64,000 nt of DNA from an uncultured Lachnospiraceae bacterium (GTDB taxonomy: Bacteria; Bacillota; Clostridia; Lachnospirales; Lachnospiraceae). Position 1 is the first letter of the stretch, and the number at the start of each line of letters is the position of its first letter. Position numbers and translations under genes: made by a program. Shown piece by piece: positions 27,495 through 37,230 of this stretch. The notes under the pieces were generated by a model. The model did no database searches and was not told where the DNA came from. It saw nothing but the letters and a program-made list of their open reading frames with translations. The stretch lies in NCBI GenBank assembly GCA_910584915.1, contig CAJUDM010000020.1, positions 1 through 64,000 of the forward strand, given 5' to 3'.

Positions 27495-27514
27495 GATTCT
27501 TTCTCCTTTTTCAA
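27486..27514 (-). promoter_or_regulatory. Sigma-A promoter of the nucleoside importer operon
   Basis: On the minus strand, TTGAAA, a 17-bp spacer and TATACT end 70 bp upstream of the BMP gene start. Both hexamers are near consensus. Confidence 0.7.
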
Positions 27515-27655
27515 GGACTACTTTTATTTTTCACAATTTTTAACAGAATTTATATCTTTTTGTCATTTTCTGTCAGTTTCATCCGTTTTCTGTCATTCCG
27601 GATGCGCAGACGTCACATTTTCCGGCTTTCGCCCGCCGGACGGCTGAACCGTCAG

Positions 27656-28330
27656 CTAAAATGTCACTTCCCCGTCATGCGCCAGCAGAGATACCGAATG
27701 GATCCCCTCCAGCCCGCTGATCCCCATGACCAGTTCTTTCTCCTCCTTCACGCGCAGTTCCACAACCATGTCGAGCTGCTGCGCTGAAAGGCTTCTGGAT
27801 TTCACTTTATAGTAGCCGGCAAATCGTCCCACCACTTCCAGTATCCTGTCCTCCGCATCCATGCCGTCCGCATTGACCACGAGGATCTTCGGTGTCTTCG
27901 CCACCGGCATCTTATCCAGCGCAAAGAGCAGGATCGTCACAAAGACGCTGACAATGACTCCTATCACATACAGCCTTGCACCGCAGATGATCCCCACGCT
28001 GATGGCCCAGAATAAAAATACCAGATCCATGGGATCCTTGATCGCCGTGCGGAAACGCACGATCGAGAGGGCGCCCACCATACCCAGGGATACAACAATA
28101 CTCGACTGGATCGTAAGGATCACTCCGGCGGTGATCAGCGCCAGGGCTGCCAGCGCGATATTAAAGGATTTGTTGTAAAATGTCTTTCTGGTAAGCACCC
28201 TGTAGATGCAGAAAATGTACAGAGCCAGCACTGTCGTGATAAACAGTACCAGAAATATCTCCTGAGGCGTTACATCAGACGCAGCAATGGACTCCAGAAA
28301 TGAATTCTTTAAAATGTCTCTTGTGCTCAC
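27656..28330 (-). CDS. DUF4956 membrane protein
   Basis: A 224-residue protein with an N-terminal soluble helix, four hydrophobic segments (about 25-125), and a C-terminal cytosolic domain of about 80 residues with beta-alpha alternation (ILVVNADGMDAEDRILEVVG). SLGMVGALSIVRFRTAIKDP is the characteristic DUF4956 stretch. The family occurs beside VTC-domain and CotH-type genes, as here with the VTC gene 122 bp upstream on the same strand. The biochemical function is not established. Confidence 0.85.
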   Translation of the reverse strand: MSTRDILKNSFLESIAASDVTPQEIFLVLFITTVLALYIFCIYRVLTRKTFYNKSFNIALAALALITAGVILTIQSSIVVSLGMVGALSIVRFRTAIKDPMDLVFLFWAISVGIICGARLYVIGVIVSVFVTILLFALDKMPVAKTPKILVVNADGMDAEDRILEVVGRFAGYYKVKSRSLSAQQLDMVVELRVKEEKELVMGISGLEGIHSVSLLAHDGEVTF

Positions 28331-28452
28331 AATAATTACTCCTTCTTTCTTATTTATAGTGTGACAGTTCAGCCGCCCGGCTGCACTGTTACTTTATGGT
28401 CTCAATTCACGGGCGCGCAGCATCCGCCTTTACCGTTTTTCATCCCGTCGGA

Positions 28453-29142
28453 TTACAGGTGGAACCTTCTGCACAGATAATATTTTGAATATGCCGTCCT
28501 CTGCAGGTTTTCCAGTTCAATGCCCTTATAAATATAATCCGGAAGAAATTCATCGTACTTTACCTCCAGCACATGCATCCCTGCCGGCATGATCGGGCGC
28601 TTTCTTATCACTTTGTCAAAAAAATGCCCGTAATCGTCAGACGATGAGATGTTCCTGTCAAACGTGATCCTGACATTGCCGAGCGGACATACAAAAACCG
28701 TCCTCTCGTAATCCACGATCACTTTGGGGCGCAGCCGCCTTGTATTCCAGCCGAGCGCAAATTTATTCCATACGGGGATCTCACAGGCGTCTAACGCCTC
28801 CATCTCTCCTTTGAGCAGCGCCTCGCACAGGTCCCGCTGTATCGCGCAGGAGTCTTTGCCTGTCATGCCGCATATCTTTTTCTTGTTCTCCAGTTCGATC
28901 CGGTCCGGACTGTTATTATAGATCCTGATTCGAAATTTTTCCCTCGGATCAGTTCCGTTCTCGTTCTCATAAAATCCCGTATCCTGATAGTCATCGAAGT
29001 ACACGCTCCGTATGTCGTATCTGCCTTTCCCGTCCGCGTGGACATCATAGCGCATAATGCCTGAAAGACGCCCCTTTATGCGCGCAAGCTGAGCTTCAGA
29101 GCAGACATATTTAAACTCATGGCGGTACACTTTTGAATTCAA
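28453..29142 (-). CDS. VTC-domain protein (polyphosphate polymerase-like)
   Basis: This 229-residue protein is close to the size of a single VTC domain, a CYTH-superfamily tunnel fold. In yeast Vtc4 the fold makes polyphosphate from ATP. The repeating basic/acidic strand motifs are visible: YRHEFKY, IRSVYFDD, FRIRIYN, IELENKKK, PKVIVDYERT and VLEVKYDEFLP. It shares an operon-like arrangement with the DUF4956 gene. Whether it makes polyphosphate or acts on another polyphosphorylated substrate is unknown. Confidence 0.88.
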   Translation of the reverse strand: MNSKVYRHEFKYVCSEAQLARIKGRLSGIMRYDVHADGKGRYDIRSVYFDDYQDTGFYENENGTDPREKFRIRIYNNSPDRIELENKKKICGMTGKDSCAIQRDLCEALLKGEMEALDACEIPVWNKFALGWNTRRLRPKVIVDYERTVFVCPLGNVRITFDRNISSSDDYGHFFDKVIRKRPIMPAGMHVLEVKYDEFLPDYIYKGIELENLQRTAYSKYYLCRRFHL

Positions 29143-29373
29143 AGCCTCTCCTTTTCAATTCCGCACCCACAGACAGTCATGCCGCGGAAAATACAGTAAA
29201 TCATACATGTTTATCATTGTAGTCTTACTTTCAAAGGCTTGTCAATCGTCAATTTCATAAAATTGTGTAATTTTTGTCTCGTAATTATAAACAATTACAA
29301 AATTCCATAAATTTTTCGTGATATCGACAGTTCTCCGTCTTTTAAACTGCTGCCGCACCGCCCCGGCTGCCCG
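29143..29373. other. AT-rich upstream region of the VTC/DUF4956 genes
   Basis: About 230 bp, AT-rich, presumably containing the promoter of the VTC gene. I see no gene or strong hairpin. Confidence 0.4.
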
Positions 29374-29475
29374 TCACTCCTCCATATATTCCCGGTAATC
29401 ATACTCCGACGCAAATAAAATATATCTGTCCCTCACCCATCCCATATATCCTGCCGATGTGGTATATCCCTTCAT
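29374..29475 (-). CDS. Small 33-residue protein
   Basis: A 33-codon frame, MKGYTTSAGYMGWVRDRYIL onwards, rich in Tyr and acidic residues and ending in YREYMEE. AGGAGG stands 10 bases before the ATG (29475). The strong ribosome site, the intact frame and its isolated position between two transcription units support a real gene. No domain is recognised. It is too short for usual ORF cut-offs. Confidence 0.6.
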   Translation of the reverse strand: MKGYTTSAGYMGWVRDRYILFASEYDYREYMEE

Positions 29476-29552
29476 ATTATCCTGTCCTCCTGTACTTTCT
29501 TACTCCACGCCCTCCGGGCATATCTGTTTTCGTTTTACAGGAAGAGCATAAC

Positions 29553-29586
29553 AAAAGAGGTGTCCCATAATCAGTACACCTCTTTG
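29553..29586 (-). terminator. Intrinsic terminator of mfd
   Basis: AAAAGAGGTGT and ACACCTCTTT form an 11-bp stem followed on the minus strand by TTTTG. It lies 70 bp after the mfd stop. Confidence 0.85.
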
Positions 29587-29655
29587 ACTTCGCAAAATCT
29601 GCCTGCTGGAGCTTGCAATTTTGCTCTTCAGCTTCTCTGTCGCGTTCCATCCGTC

Positions 29656-32600
29656 CTACAGCAGATATTTCTCCATCTCATCCAACACATTCTCTGTCAG
29701 CAGGAGCAGGTTCTCCTCATCCCTCTCCACCATGCCGCCTTTTCTGTAGCGCGTCTCAAACCAGGGCGTTCCCTTCGCGTTAAACCGGAGCCCGGTTCTG
29801 CTCGCCGTGATCAGTTCTCCGATCCCCTCCACTTTGATCTTCGCATCCTGCTTCATTGTCAGCCGCAGCACCTCGCTCTTTCCCTTCACCTCTGTGACAT
29901 AGAGCCTGTGCGCCTGCATCCGTATCATCGCCACACGCAGCAGGTTATCCACGGACTTCGGGATCTCCCCAAACCTGTCGAGAAGTTCATCCTTCATATC
30001 CTCGCACTCCGCCTGCGTCTCGATCCCCGCCACACGCTTATAGATATCCAGCTTCTGATGTTCGTTCATAATATAGGAAGGCGGAATATAGGCGTCCACA
30101 TCCAGCTCCACCGCCGTGTTGAAGGATTCCTCCGTCTCCTCTCCCTTCAGCCGCCGCACCGCTTCATTCAACATCTTGCAGTACAGGTCATACCCGACCG
30201 CCGCCATATGTCCGTGCTGCTGTCTGCCCAGAAGGTTTCCCGCGCCGCGGATCTCCAGATCCCGCATGGCGATCTTAAAACCACTCCCCAGATCCGTAAA
30301 TTCACGGATCGCCGTGAGTCGTTTTTCAGCCACCTCCCGCAGTACCTTATCCCGTCTGTACATCAAGAAAGCATAGGCGTTCCGATTGCTGCGCCCCACC
30401 CGGCCGCGCAGCTGGTAGAGCTGGGAGAGCCCCATATTGTCGGAGTCATGGATAATGATCGTGTTGGCGTTCGGGATGTCCAGCCCGGTCTCAATGATGG
30501 TCGTGGATATCAGCACATCGATCTCTCCGTTTATGAAATCGAACATGATGCGCTCCAGCTCGCTCTCCTTCATCTGCCCATGGGCAAAAGCCACTTCCGC
30601 CTCCGGGACGAGCTTCTGCACTGCCGCCGCCACATCCGCGATATTGTTCACCCGGTTATACAGATAATACACCTGTCCGCTCCGCGATATCTCCCGCACG
30701 ATGGCCTCCCGCACCATCTCCTCATTGTACTCGCACACAAAAGTCTGCACCGGCATTCTGTCCCCCGGCGCCTCCTCCAGCACACTCATATCCCTGATAC
30801 CGATCAGGCTCATATGCAGCGTCCGCGGGATCGGAGTCGCCGTCAGCGTCAGCACATCCACCGAGGAGCGCAGCTTTTTGATCTTCTCCTTGTGGCTCAC
30901 GCCAAAACGCTGTTCCTCATCAATGATCAGAAGCCCCAGATCCTGAAAGCCCACATCGGCAGAAAGCATCCTGTGGGTACCGATCACGATATCCACCATA
31001 CCCTTTTTCAACTCGCTGATCGTCTTCTTCTGCTCCGCGGCACTGCGAAACCGTGACAGCAGCGCGATCTGTACCGGGTAATCCTTCATCCTCTGCACAA
31101 ACGTATTATAGTGCTGCTGCGCCAATATCGTGGTGGGTACCAGAAACGCCACCTGTTTGTTCTCCTGCACAGCCTTAAATGCCGCCCGGATCGCGATCTC
31201 CGTCTTGCCGTAGCCCACATCGCCGCAGATCAGGCGGTCCATGATCTTCCTGCTCTCCATATCCGCCTTCGCCGCCGCGATAGCCGCCATCTGGTCCTCC
31301 GTCTCCTCAAACGGAAACAGTTCCTCAAACTCCTGCTGCCACGATGTATCCGGTCCGAACTGATATCCCTGTCTGTTCTGCCTTGCCGCATACAGTTCCA
31401 CAAGGTCCTGCGCCACTTCCTCCACCGCTGTTTTTGTCTTTGCGCGTGTCCTGTTCCACTCCTGTGTTCCCAGCTTGTTCAGCTTCGGTTTCTTTGCGTC
31501 AGCGGACGCATATTTCTGGATCACGCCAAGATTTGTGGCGAGCACATACAGATTCCCTCCGCCTGCATATTCGATCTTCATGTAGTCCTTCACCACATGG
31601 TCTATCTCCACCTTTTCAATTCCCTTGTAAATGCCCATGCCGTGGCTCTCGTGTACTACGAAATCGCCTGTCTTCAGGTCGGCAAAATCCTGTATCTTCT
31701 GCCCTTCATATTTTTTCGTCCGCTTTTTCTTCTTTTTCTCAGCCCCGAAGATATCGCTCTCCGAGATCACCACAAATTTTAAGAACGGATACTCAAACCC
31801 CTTAAACACCCGCCCGTAAAAAGTCATGATCTCACCGTCCTGTATCTCCCGCTCCGGATCTTCCGTATAAAAAGCCGTCAGCCCGTACGCGCACAGATCC
31901 TCCGCAAGCCGTTTGGCACGGGTTCTGGATCCGGATAACAGCAATACCCGGTAACCGTTTTTCTTATAGTGCCGCAGGTCTCTCACCAGTGTCTCAAAAC
32001 TGTTGTTGTAGGGGGAAACGCTCTTCGCCGAAAAATCATACTTTCTGTCCGGTTTCATAAACGGGTTCTTCATATCAAGCGCCGCTATCGTCACAACGGG
32101 ATAATCCGACAGCCTCGCTGTCACCTCCCCCCTGCCATATAACAGCGTCATCTGCCCCGGCAGAAGGTATCCTTTCTCCAGCCTGTGCGACATGCTCTCC
32201 CGAAACTCTGCCTCCACAGCCTCCGCATGCTCACCGATCCGCACCGGCTCATCCAGAAAGATACAGCTCTCCCGCCTGTTGAAGCCGCCGAGAAAAGATC
32301 CCATATCCCGATAAAAATAGCGCATATAGGATTCCAGATTGACTTTCGCCTCCAGTTCCAGCACTTCCTCCCGCAGTTCGCCGATCTGCCTGTGCAGCCT
32401 TGCCGCCTCCTCCGCCTTCCCCTGTCCGCGCAGCGCCTCCTCCTGTTTTTTCGCCTCCTGCTCGATCAGGTGCATCCCCCTCGCGCGCTGATCCTTCGTC
32501 AGAATCATTTCTGTGGCCGGATAAATATCGACAGAACTCAGATTTTCAATCGAACGCTGGCTCAGCACATCGAAGCTGCGGATCGAATCCACATCCTCCC

Positions 32601-33198
32601 CCCAAAGTTCGATCCTGTAAGGGTTTTCCTCCGTCAGATCAAAAATATCCACAATGCCGCCGCGGATGGAAAACTGCCCCGGCACCTCCACCTGGTAAGT
32701 CTTCTCATACCCCAGCGTCACCAGCTTTTCCGCCAGCCCTTTCTCCTTCAGCTGTCCGGCTGTACTGATATGCAGGATCTCTCCTTTCACCTGCCCGAGC
32801 GGGATCTGCGGCTCCATCAGGGCGTCAAATGTAGTCACGATCGTCATCGGCACCCCTTCAAGCATCCTCCGCAGCACCTTCCACCTCTCTGTCACAAGCT
32901 GGTTTCCGTGGATATCCGCCTGAAAAAAGATCAGATCCTTCGCCGGGTATATACTGACATTTCTGTCATAAAATTTGTAATCCTCATAGATCTCCCGCAT
33001 CCGCTTATCGCTGTAGGTGATGATCAGCTTATATTTAAAACCCTCTCCCAGCCCGAAAATCATGTGGAGTTTCTGGGAATCCACACACCCGGAAAGCCCC
33101 AGACAGAGCGGCTCCCTCTTTTTCAGTTTTTCCTGTATCTCCTCAAACTCCCCCAGCTCCCGCAGGGGCGCCCTCAGTGCTTCCATCCCGATCCTCAC
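29656..33198 (-). CDS. mfd: Transcription-repair coupling factor Mfd
   Basis: This 1180-residue translocase removes stalled RNA polymerase from lesions and recruits UvrA. Domains in order: UvrB-homology region (about 1-350), the polymerase-interacting CarD-like domain (TGDFVVHESHGMGIYKGIEK, about 510), and the helicase core with Walker A CGDVGYGKTEIAIRAAF (about 665) and LLIIDEEQRFG (about 765). Helicase motif VI QLRGRVGRSNR (about 935) and a C-terminal TRCF domain follow. Its start overlaps the stop of pth by 4 bp, so the two are co-translated, an arrangement common in Firmicutes. Confidence 0.97.
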   Translation of the reverse strand: MRIGMEALRAPLRELGEFEEIQEKLKKREPLCLGLSGCVDSQKLHMIFGLGEGFKYKLIITYSDKRMREIYEDYKFYDRNVSIYPAKDLIFFQADIHGNQLVTERWKVLRRMLEGVPMTIVTTFDALMEPQIPLGQVKGEILHISTAGQLKEKGLAEKLVTLGYEKTYQVEVPGQFSIRGGIVDIFDLTEENPYRIELWGEDVDSIRSFDVLSQRSIENLSSVDIYPATEMILTKDQRARGMHLIEQEAKKQEEALRGQGKAEEAARLHRQIGELREEVLELEAKVNLESYMRYFYRDMGSFLGGFNRRESCIFLDEPVRIGEHAEAVEAEFRESMSHRLEKGYLLPGQMTLLYGRGEVTARLSDYPVVTIAALDMKNPFMKPDRKYDFSAKSVSPYNNSFETLVRDLRHYKKNGYRVLLLSGSRTRAKRLAEDLCAYGLTAFYTEDPEREIQDGEIMTFYGRVFKGFEYPFLKFVVISESDIFGAEKKKKKRTKKYEGQKIQDFADLKTGDFVVHESHGMGIYKGIEKVEIDHVVKDYMKIEYAGGGNLYVLATNLGVIQKYASADAKKPKLNKLGTQEWNRTRAKTKTAVEEVAQDLVELYAARQNRQGYQFGPDTSWQQEFEELFPFEETEDQMAAIAAAKADMESRKIMDRLICGDVGYGKTEIAIRAAFKAVQENKQVAFLVPTTILAQQHYNTFVQRMKDYPVQIALLSRFRSAAEQKKTISELKKGMVDIVIGTHRMLSADVGFQDLGLLIIDEEQRFGVSHKEKIKKLRSSVDVLTLTATPIPRTLHMSLIGIRDMSVLEEAPGDRMPVQTFVCEYNEEMVREAIVREISRSGQVYYLYNRVNNIADVAAAVQKLVPEAEVAFAHGQMKESELERIMFDFINGEIDVLISTTIIETGLDIPNANTIIIHDSDNMGLSQLYQLRGRVGRSNRNAYAFLMYRRDKVLREVAEKRLTAIREFTDLGSGFKIAMRDLEIRGAGNLLGRQQHGHMAAVGYDLYCKMLNEAVRRLKGEETEESFNTAVELDVDAYIPPSYIMNEHQKLDIYKRVAGIETQAECEDMKDELLDRFGEIPKSVDNLLRVAMIRMQAHRLYVTEVKGKSEVLRLTMKQDAKIKVEGIGELITASRTGLRFNAKGTPWFETRYRKGGMVERDEENLLLLTENVLDEMEKYLL

Positions 33199-33974
33199 TC
33201 CTGTATTTTTTTATGCACATTGTTTTCCGGATCTGCGCCGGCTGCCATACCGGCTTTCCCCTCCGGCTCTCTCTCTGCCGTTTTATGCCCGCCGTTTTCC
33301 GGGACTGTATCCGTCTTCTTCTTATTAAAAGCATTCATGGCCTTATCCGGTCCCTCCGTCACCATGATCCCGACAGCCGCCACAGCATCCCTGATACTTT
33401 CCTCCACCTTCTCCTTCTCTTCCCCCCGGAAATGACCCAACACATAATCCACCAGATCCCACTCTTTCGGCTTCTCCCCAACGCCGATCCGAATCCGGCA
33501 AAAGTTTTCCGTACCGAGATATTTTATAATATTCTTTAACCCATTATGCCCCCCGGCGCTCCCCCTCTTCCGGATTCTGATCCTGCCGGCATTCAGGGAA
33601 ATATCATCAGAGATGACTATCAGTTCCTCCTCCGCATCCATTTTAAAATAATCCATGATCTCCCGCACGCTCTCCCCGCTCAGGTTCATATAAGTCTGCG
33701 GCTTCAAAAGGATCACCCGCTGCCCCTCGATCACGCCCTTCCCGAACAGCGCTTTAAATCCCTTCTCTCTCACTGCTATACTATATTTCTCCGCGATCGC
33801 ATCTATCACATCAAAACCGATATTATGCCTTGTATTTTCATACTTCTTCTCCGGATTCCCCAGCCCGACAATGCAATACACTTTCCCTTCTCCCCTTTTC
33901 CAGCCGTCTCTTTTTCTCTTCCAAAATCCAAACATTCTTCCGCTTCTCTTTCTGCTATACTTCAGCTCCCCCAT
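33195..33974 (-). CDS. pth: Peptidyl-tRNA hydrolase with extended C-terminus
   Basis: Pth cleaves peptidyl-tRNA released by ribosomes. Family signatures are IVGLGNPEKKYENTRHNIGF (catalytic His), QTYMNLSGESV, VISDDISLNAGRIRIR and GSAGGHNGLKNI. The canonical enzyme is about 190 residues. This frame is 259 because of about 31 extra residues at the front and a charged, low-complexity tail (about 216-259). The start is uncertain: ATG 33974 has a GAGGG site, while ATG 33935 or a GTG near VYCIVGLG would give a standard N-terminus. Confidence 0.9.
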   Translation of the reverse strand: MGELKYSRKRSGRMFGFWKRKRDGWKRGEGKVYCIVGLGNPEKKYENTRHNIGFDVIDAIAEKYSIAVREKGFKALFGKGVIEGQRVILLKPQTYMNLSGESVREIMDYFKMDAEEELIVISDDISLNAGRIRIRKRGSAGGHNGLKNIIKYLGTENFCRIRIGVGEKPKEWDLVDYVLGHFRGEEKEKVEESIRDAVAAVGIMVTEGPDKAMNAFNKKKTDTVPENGGHKTAEREPEGKAGMAAGADPENNVHKKIQE

Positions 33975-34047
33975 TCTACCAAACCCTCACCCATTTCACA
34001 AGTAAATTCTTCCGGGCTCCCCCTTCAGAGCCCCCGAAAACCACGTA

Positions 34048-34072
34048 AAGAAAGCCGCAAAAAATGCGGCCT
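34048..34072 (-). terminator. Terminator of spoVG
   Basis: GCCGCA (34054-34059) and TGCGGC (34065-34070) form the stem, followed on the minus strand by TTTCTTTA. It lies 58 bp after the spoVG stop. Confidence 0.75.
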
Positions 34073-34129
34073 TCTCTTCCAATTCATTTAGATTTGTAGT
34101 GGATTTCTCTTATGTCATTACCTCTTGGA

Positions 34130-34414
34130 TTATTCTGTCATTTCTTCAAAGTCCGGCTCCAGCAGTGCTTTCTCGTATCCTTCTAAAATAATGGATTGGA
34201 TCTTCTCTCTTGTTTCCGAGTTAATGGGATGTGCGATATCTCTATACTCGCCATCTGTTGACTTTTTGCTTGGCATAGCGATGAACAGTCCCTTTTCGCC
34301 CTCGATAATCTTGATGTCATGAATCGCAAATTCGTTGTCCAGGGTGATAGAAACAACCGCCTTCATCCTTCCCTCTTTTGTGATTTTTCGTACTCTTACA
34401 TCTGTTATCTGCAT
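34130..34414 (-). CDS. spoVG: Regulator SpoVG
   Basis: This 94-residue protein matches the SpoVG family along its length: MQITDVRVRKI, TLDNEFAIHDIKIIEG, GLFIAMPSKK and IAHPINSETREKIQ. SpoVG is a small DNA/RNA-binding regulator, originally linked to asymmetric septation in sporulation and later to virulence and metabolism in other Firmicutes. It is monocistronic here, between glgD and pth. Confidence 0.97.
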   Translation of the reverse strand: MQITDVRVRKITKEGRMKAVVSITLDNEFAIHDIKIIEGEKGLFIAMPSKKSTDGEYRDIAHPINSETREKIQSIILEGYEKALLEPDFEEMTE

Positions 34415-34481
34415 AGCCTCGACCCCTTTTTCTTATTTGTGACATTCACCAAGGGCATATGGTTTTGTCACAGGACCTTAT

Positions 34482-35600
34482 CTACATGACATATCTGTCG
34501 TTTCTTTCCACCACTATTTTTATTCCGTCTTCTCCTTTGTAGTATGAATTTGCTTTCATCGTGCCTCTGCTCTCCACGATGCAGTTCTCAATGTAGGTGT
34601 TGTCACCGATATAGACATCATTGAGAATAATGGAATTTTTGATACAACAGTTATTGCCAATGTATGCTTCTTTAAATACAATGGAATTTTCCACCGTTCC
34701 ATTGACAATACAGCCGCTTGCGATCAGGCTGTTTTTAACTTTTGCCCCCACATTGTATTTTGCGGGCGGCTGGTCATCTACCTTGGAGTAGATGTCAGGA
34801 TACTCCCTGAAGAAATACTTTCTGATATCCGGCTTTAAGAAGTCCATGTTCGTATCAAAATAATCTTCGACCGTTGCGATATTCCGCCAGTAGTCTTTGA
34901 TCTTGTATCCGTAGATATGCTTCATGCCTTTGTATCGTATCAGAATATCTCTCACGAAATCATACCGTTCCTCCTCAACGCACCTCTCTACCATATCGAT
35001 AAGCTGACGCCGTCTGATCACATAGATACCGCAGGAGATCGTATTGGATTTTGCCAGCAAAGGTTTTTCCTCAAAATCCTCGATCCGGCTTTCCTCGTTC
35101 ATCTTCACGGTTCCATAGCGCTCCAGGTTCGTGCCCTCCGGCATGTCCTTGCACACCACGGTGATATCTGATTTCTTATTTATATGATATTCTAAAAGTT
35201 TGTTAAAGTCAATCTTATAAACGCAATCTGCTGAAGCAATAATAACATACGGCTCATGGCTGTTCTTTAAAAAGCTGATATTCTGGTTTATCGCGTCTGC
35301 CGTTCCCCTGTACCAGAATCCGTTGTCCGCAGTGATCGTCGGCGTAAATACGAACAGTCCTCCCTGTTTTCTGCCGAAATCCCACCATTTCGAAGAACTC
35401 AGATGTTCATTCAGGCTTCCTGCGTTATATTGTGTAAACACTCCCACCTTCTGGACCCGGGAATTTGCCATGCTGCTCAGCGCAAAGTCGATCGCCCTGT
35501 AGCTGCCCGCCACCGGCATGGCTCCCACTGCCCGCTTCTTTGACAGTTCACCAAGCCTGTGATTATTACCACCTGCTAAAATAATCCCTATCGCTCTCAT
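34482..35600 (-). CDS. glgD: GlgD, glucose-1-phosphate adenylyltransferase regulatory subunit
   Basis: A 372-residue nucleotidyltransferase-fold protein with a C-terminal left-handed beta-helix of hexapeptide repeats. Its N-terminal signature reads AGGNNHRLGELSKKRAVGA, deviating from the GlgC pyrophosphorylase loop next door. This fits GlgD as the non-catalytic or weakly active partner that forms a hetero-oligomer with GlgC in Firmicutes. The correct start is the ATG at 35600 (AAGGAG upstream). The open frame upstream to 35636 lacks a site. It follows glgC by 89 bp on the same strand. Confidence 0.95.
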   Translation of the reverse strand: MRAIGIILAGGNNHRLGELSKKRAVGAMPVAGSYRAIDFALSSMANSRVQKVGVFTQYNAGSLNEHLSSSKWWDFGRKQGGLFVFTPTITADNGFWYRGTADAINQNISFLKNSHEPYVIIASADCVYKIDFNKLLEYHINKKSDITVVCKDMPEGTNLERYGTVKMNEESRIEDFEEKPLLAKSNTISCGIYVIRRRQLIDMVERCVEEERYDFVRDILIRYKGMKHIYGYKIKDYWRNIATVEDYFDTNMDFLKPDIRKYFFREYPDIYSKVDDQPPAKYNVGAKVKNSLIASGCIVNGTVENSIVFKEAYIGNNCCIKNSIILNDVYIGDNTYIENCIVESRGTMKANSYYKGEDGIKIVVERNDRYVM

Positions 35601-35689
35601 GTATAAAGTATACTCCTTTCCGACATTAACTCCCATTCGCCCGCTTCAGCGGGCACTTCTGTCAGGATCGTGAAATCTTTGATCTCACG

Positions 35690-36958
35690 CTATTCCCCAG
35701 CTTTAATCATTGTTCTTCCGCTCGGAAGATACAGATCAGGATAATCCTCCTGCGTTGTCTCGCCGCCGATGCAGACGTTCTTACCGATCGTCACATCGTT
35801 CGGGATCACGCTCTTTTCTCCGATCGTGCAGAGTCCGTGGTTGTAGATATGCGGATCGGTCTCGTTGTCCTTCTCCTCCCCGAATCCCATCTTGACACGG
35901 TCGCCAACAGTCACGTTCTCCGCGATGATCACTTTGTTCAACTCTCCGCCGTGCCCGATCTTCGTATCATTCATAATGATGGAATCCCTCACCACGGTGC
36001 CTGCTCCGATCACCACATTGCAGCCGATCACCGAATTGTAAACCTTGCCATAGATCTCGGTTCCCTCGCCGATGATACTCCTCTCCACCTCGCTGTCCTC
36101 GGAGAAATACTGCGGCGGAAGAGCGTCGGATTTCGTATAGATCTTCCAGTATTCTTCATACAGGTTAAATTCCGGCACGATATCGATGAGTTCCATATTT
36201 GCTTCCCAGTAGGAGTTCAGCGTTCCCACATCCTTCCAGTAGCCGTTAAACTCATACGCGTACAGCGGTTTCTCCTTCTCCTTGCAGTATGGGATCACAT
36301 GCTTGCCGAAGTCAAGATGGGGCTGATCCGCATTCTTCACCAACGATTCACGCAGAGTCTTCCAGTTGAAGATATAGATACCCATAGATGCCAGATTGCT
36401 GCGGGGCTTCGCCGGTTTTTCCTCAAAGTCCACGATCTTCTTATCATCGTCCGTGATCATGATGCCAAAACGGCTTGCCTCCTCCCAGGGAACAGGCATT
36501 ACCGCGATCGTGACCTCCGCGTTGTTCGCCTTGTGGAAATCTAACATCGCCTCGTAATCCATCTTGTAAATATGGTCGCCGGAAAGGATCAGCACATATT
36601 CCGGATTGTAGCTGTCCATATATTCTATGTTCTGCAGGATCGCATTCGCAGTACCCGTATACCACTCCGTACTCTCGATCTTCTCATATGGAGGGAGTAC
36701 GGTCACACCGCCGATATTTCTGTCCAGATCCCAGGGGATACCTATCCCGATATGGGTATTCAGCCGCAACGGCTGATACTGCGTCAGTACGCCCACGGTG
36801 TCAACACCGGAATTGATACAGTTGCTGAGCGGGAAATCAATGATCCTGTACTTTCCGCCGAACGCAACCGCCGGTTTTGCAACTTTCGAGGTCAGAATAC
36901 CGAGCCGGCTTCCCTGACCACCTGCCAAGAGCATGGCAATCATTTCTTTCTTAATCAT
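35690..36958 (-). CDS. glgC: Glucose-1-phosphate adenylyltransferase GlgC
   Basis: This 422-residue enzyme makes ADP-glucose from ATP and glucose-1-phosphate, the committed step of glycogen synthesis. The nucleotide loop is LLAGGQGSRLGILTSKVAKP (about 11-30). LSGDHIYKMDY carries the catalytic Asp, followed by VDFEEKPAKP, and C-terminal hexapeptide repeats begin at about 290. The promoter on the minus strand has TATACT at 37004-37009 with a weak -35. GAGGTGAT forms the ribosome site. A GCCCGCT/AGCGGGC hairpin at about 35638 lies between glgC and glgD. Confidence 0.97.
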   Translation of the reverse strand: MIKKEMIAMLLAGGQGSRLGILTSKVAKPAVAFGGKYRIIDFPLSNCINSGVDTVGVLTQYQPLRLNTHIGIGIPWDLDRNIGGVTVLPPYEKIESTEWYTGTANAILQNIEYMDSYNPEYVLILSGDHIYKMDYEAMLDFHKANNAEVTIAVMPVPWEEASRFGIMITDDDKKIVDFEEKPAKPRSNLASMGIYIFNWKTLRESLVKNADQPHLDFGKHVIPYCKEKEKPLYAYEFNGYWKDVGTLNSYWEANMELIDIVPEFNLYEEYWKIYTKSDALPPQYFSEDSEVERSIIGEGTEIYGKVYNSVIGCNVVIGAGTVVRDSIIMNDTKIGHGGELNKVIIAENVTVGDRVKMGFGEEKDNETDPHIYNHGLCTIGEKSVIPNDVTIGKNVCIGGETTQEDYPDLYLPSGRTMIKAGE

Positions 36959-37230
36959 AGCATCACCTCAATATTTTCACAGAATGTTGAATTTCTTTCT
37001 CATAGTATAGCACAAGCTTATTCAAAAGTGAATAATGAATCCGAAAATTACTTTTGTTTTTTGTAACTATTATTCATTGTTTTTGCAGTTTCAGCATTGT
37101 TTTTTTATGTTTTTTACATATTCGGCAAAATTTTCTCCTTTTTTCTTCCCTTTTTCGCCTTGATAGTGTACGCTTTCAAGGGTAAGATAGATATATTATT
37201 ATAGATGACAAAACGAGGCTAATGAAACAA

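Noticed and set aside
29560..33435. Long plus-strand frames (498 and 416 codons) opposite mfd and pth
   Set aside because: They mirror the minus-strand coding sequence codon by codon, have no start signals, and the minus-strand products carry all Mfd and Pth motifs.
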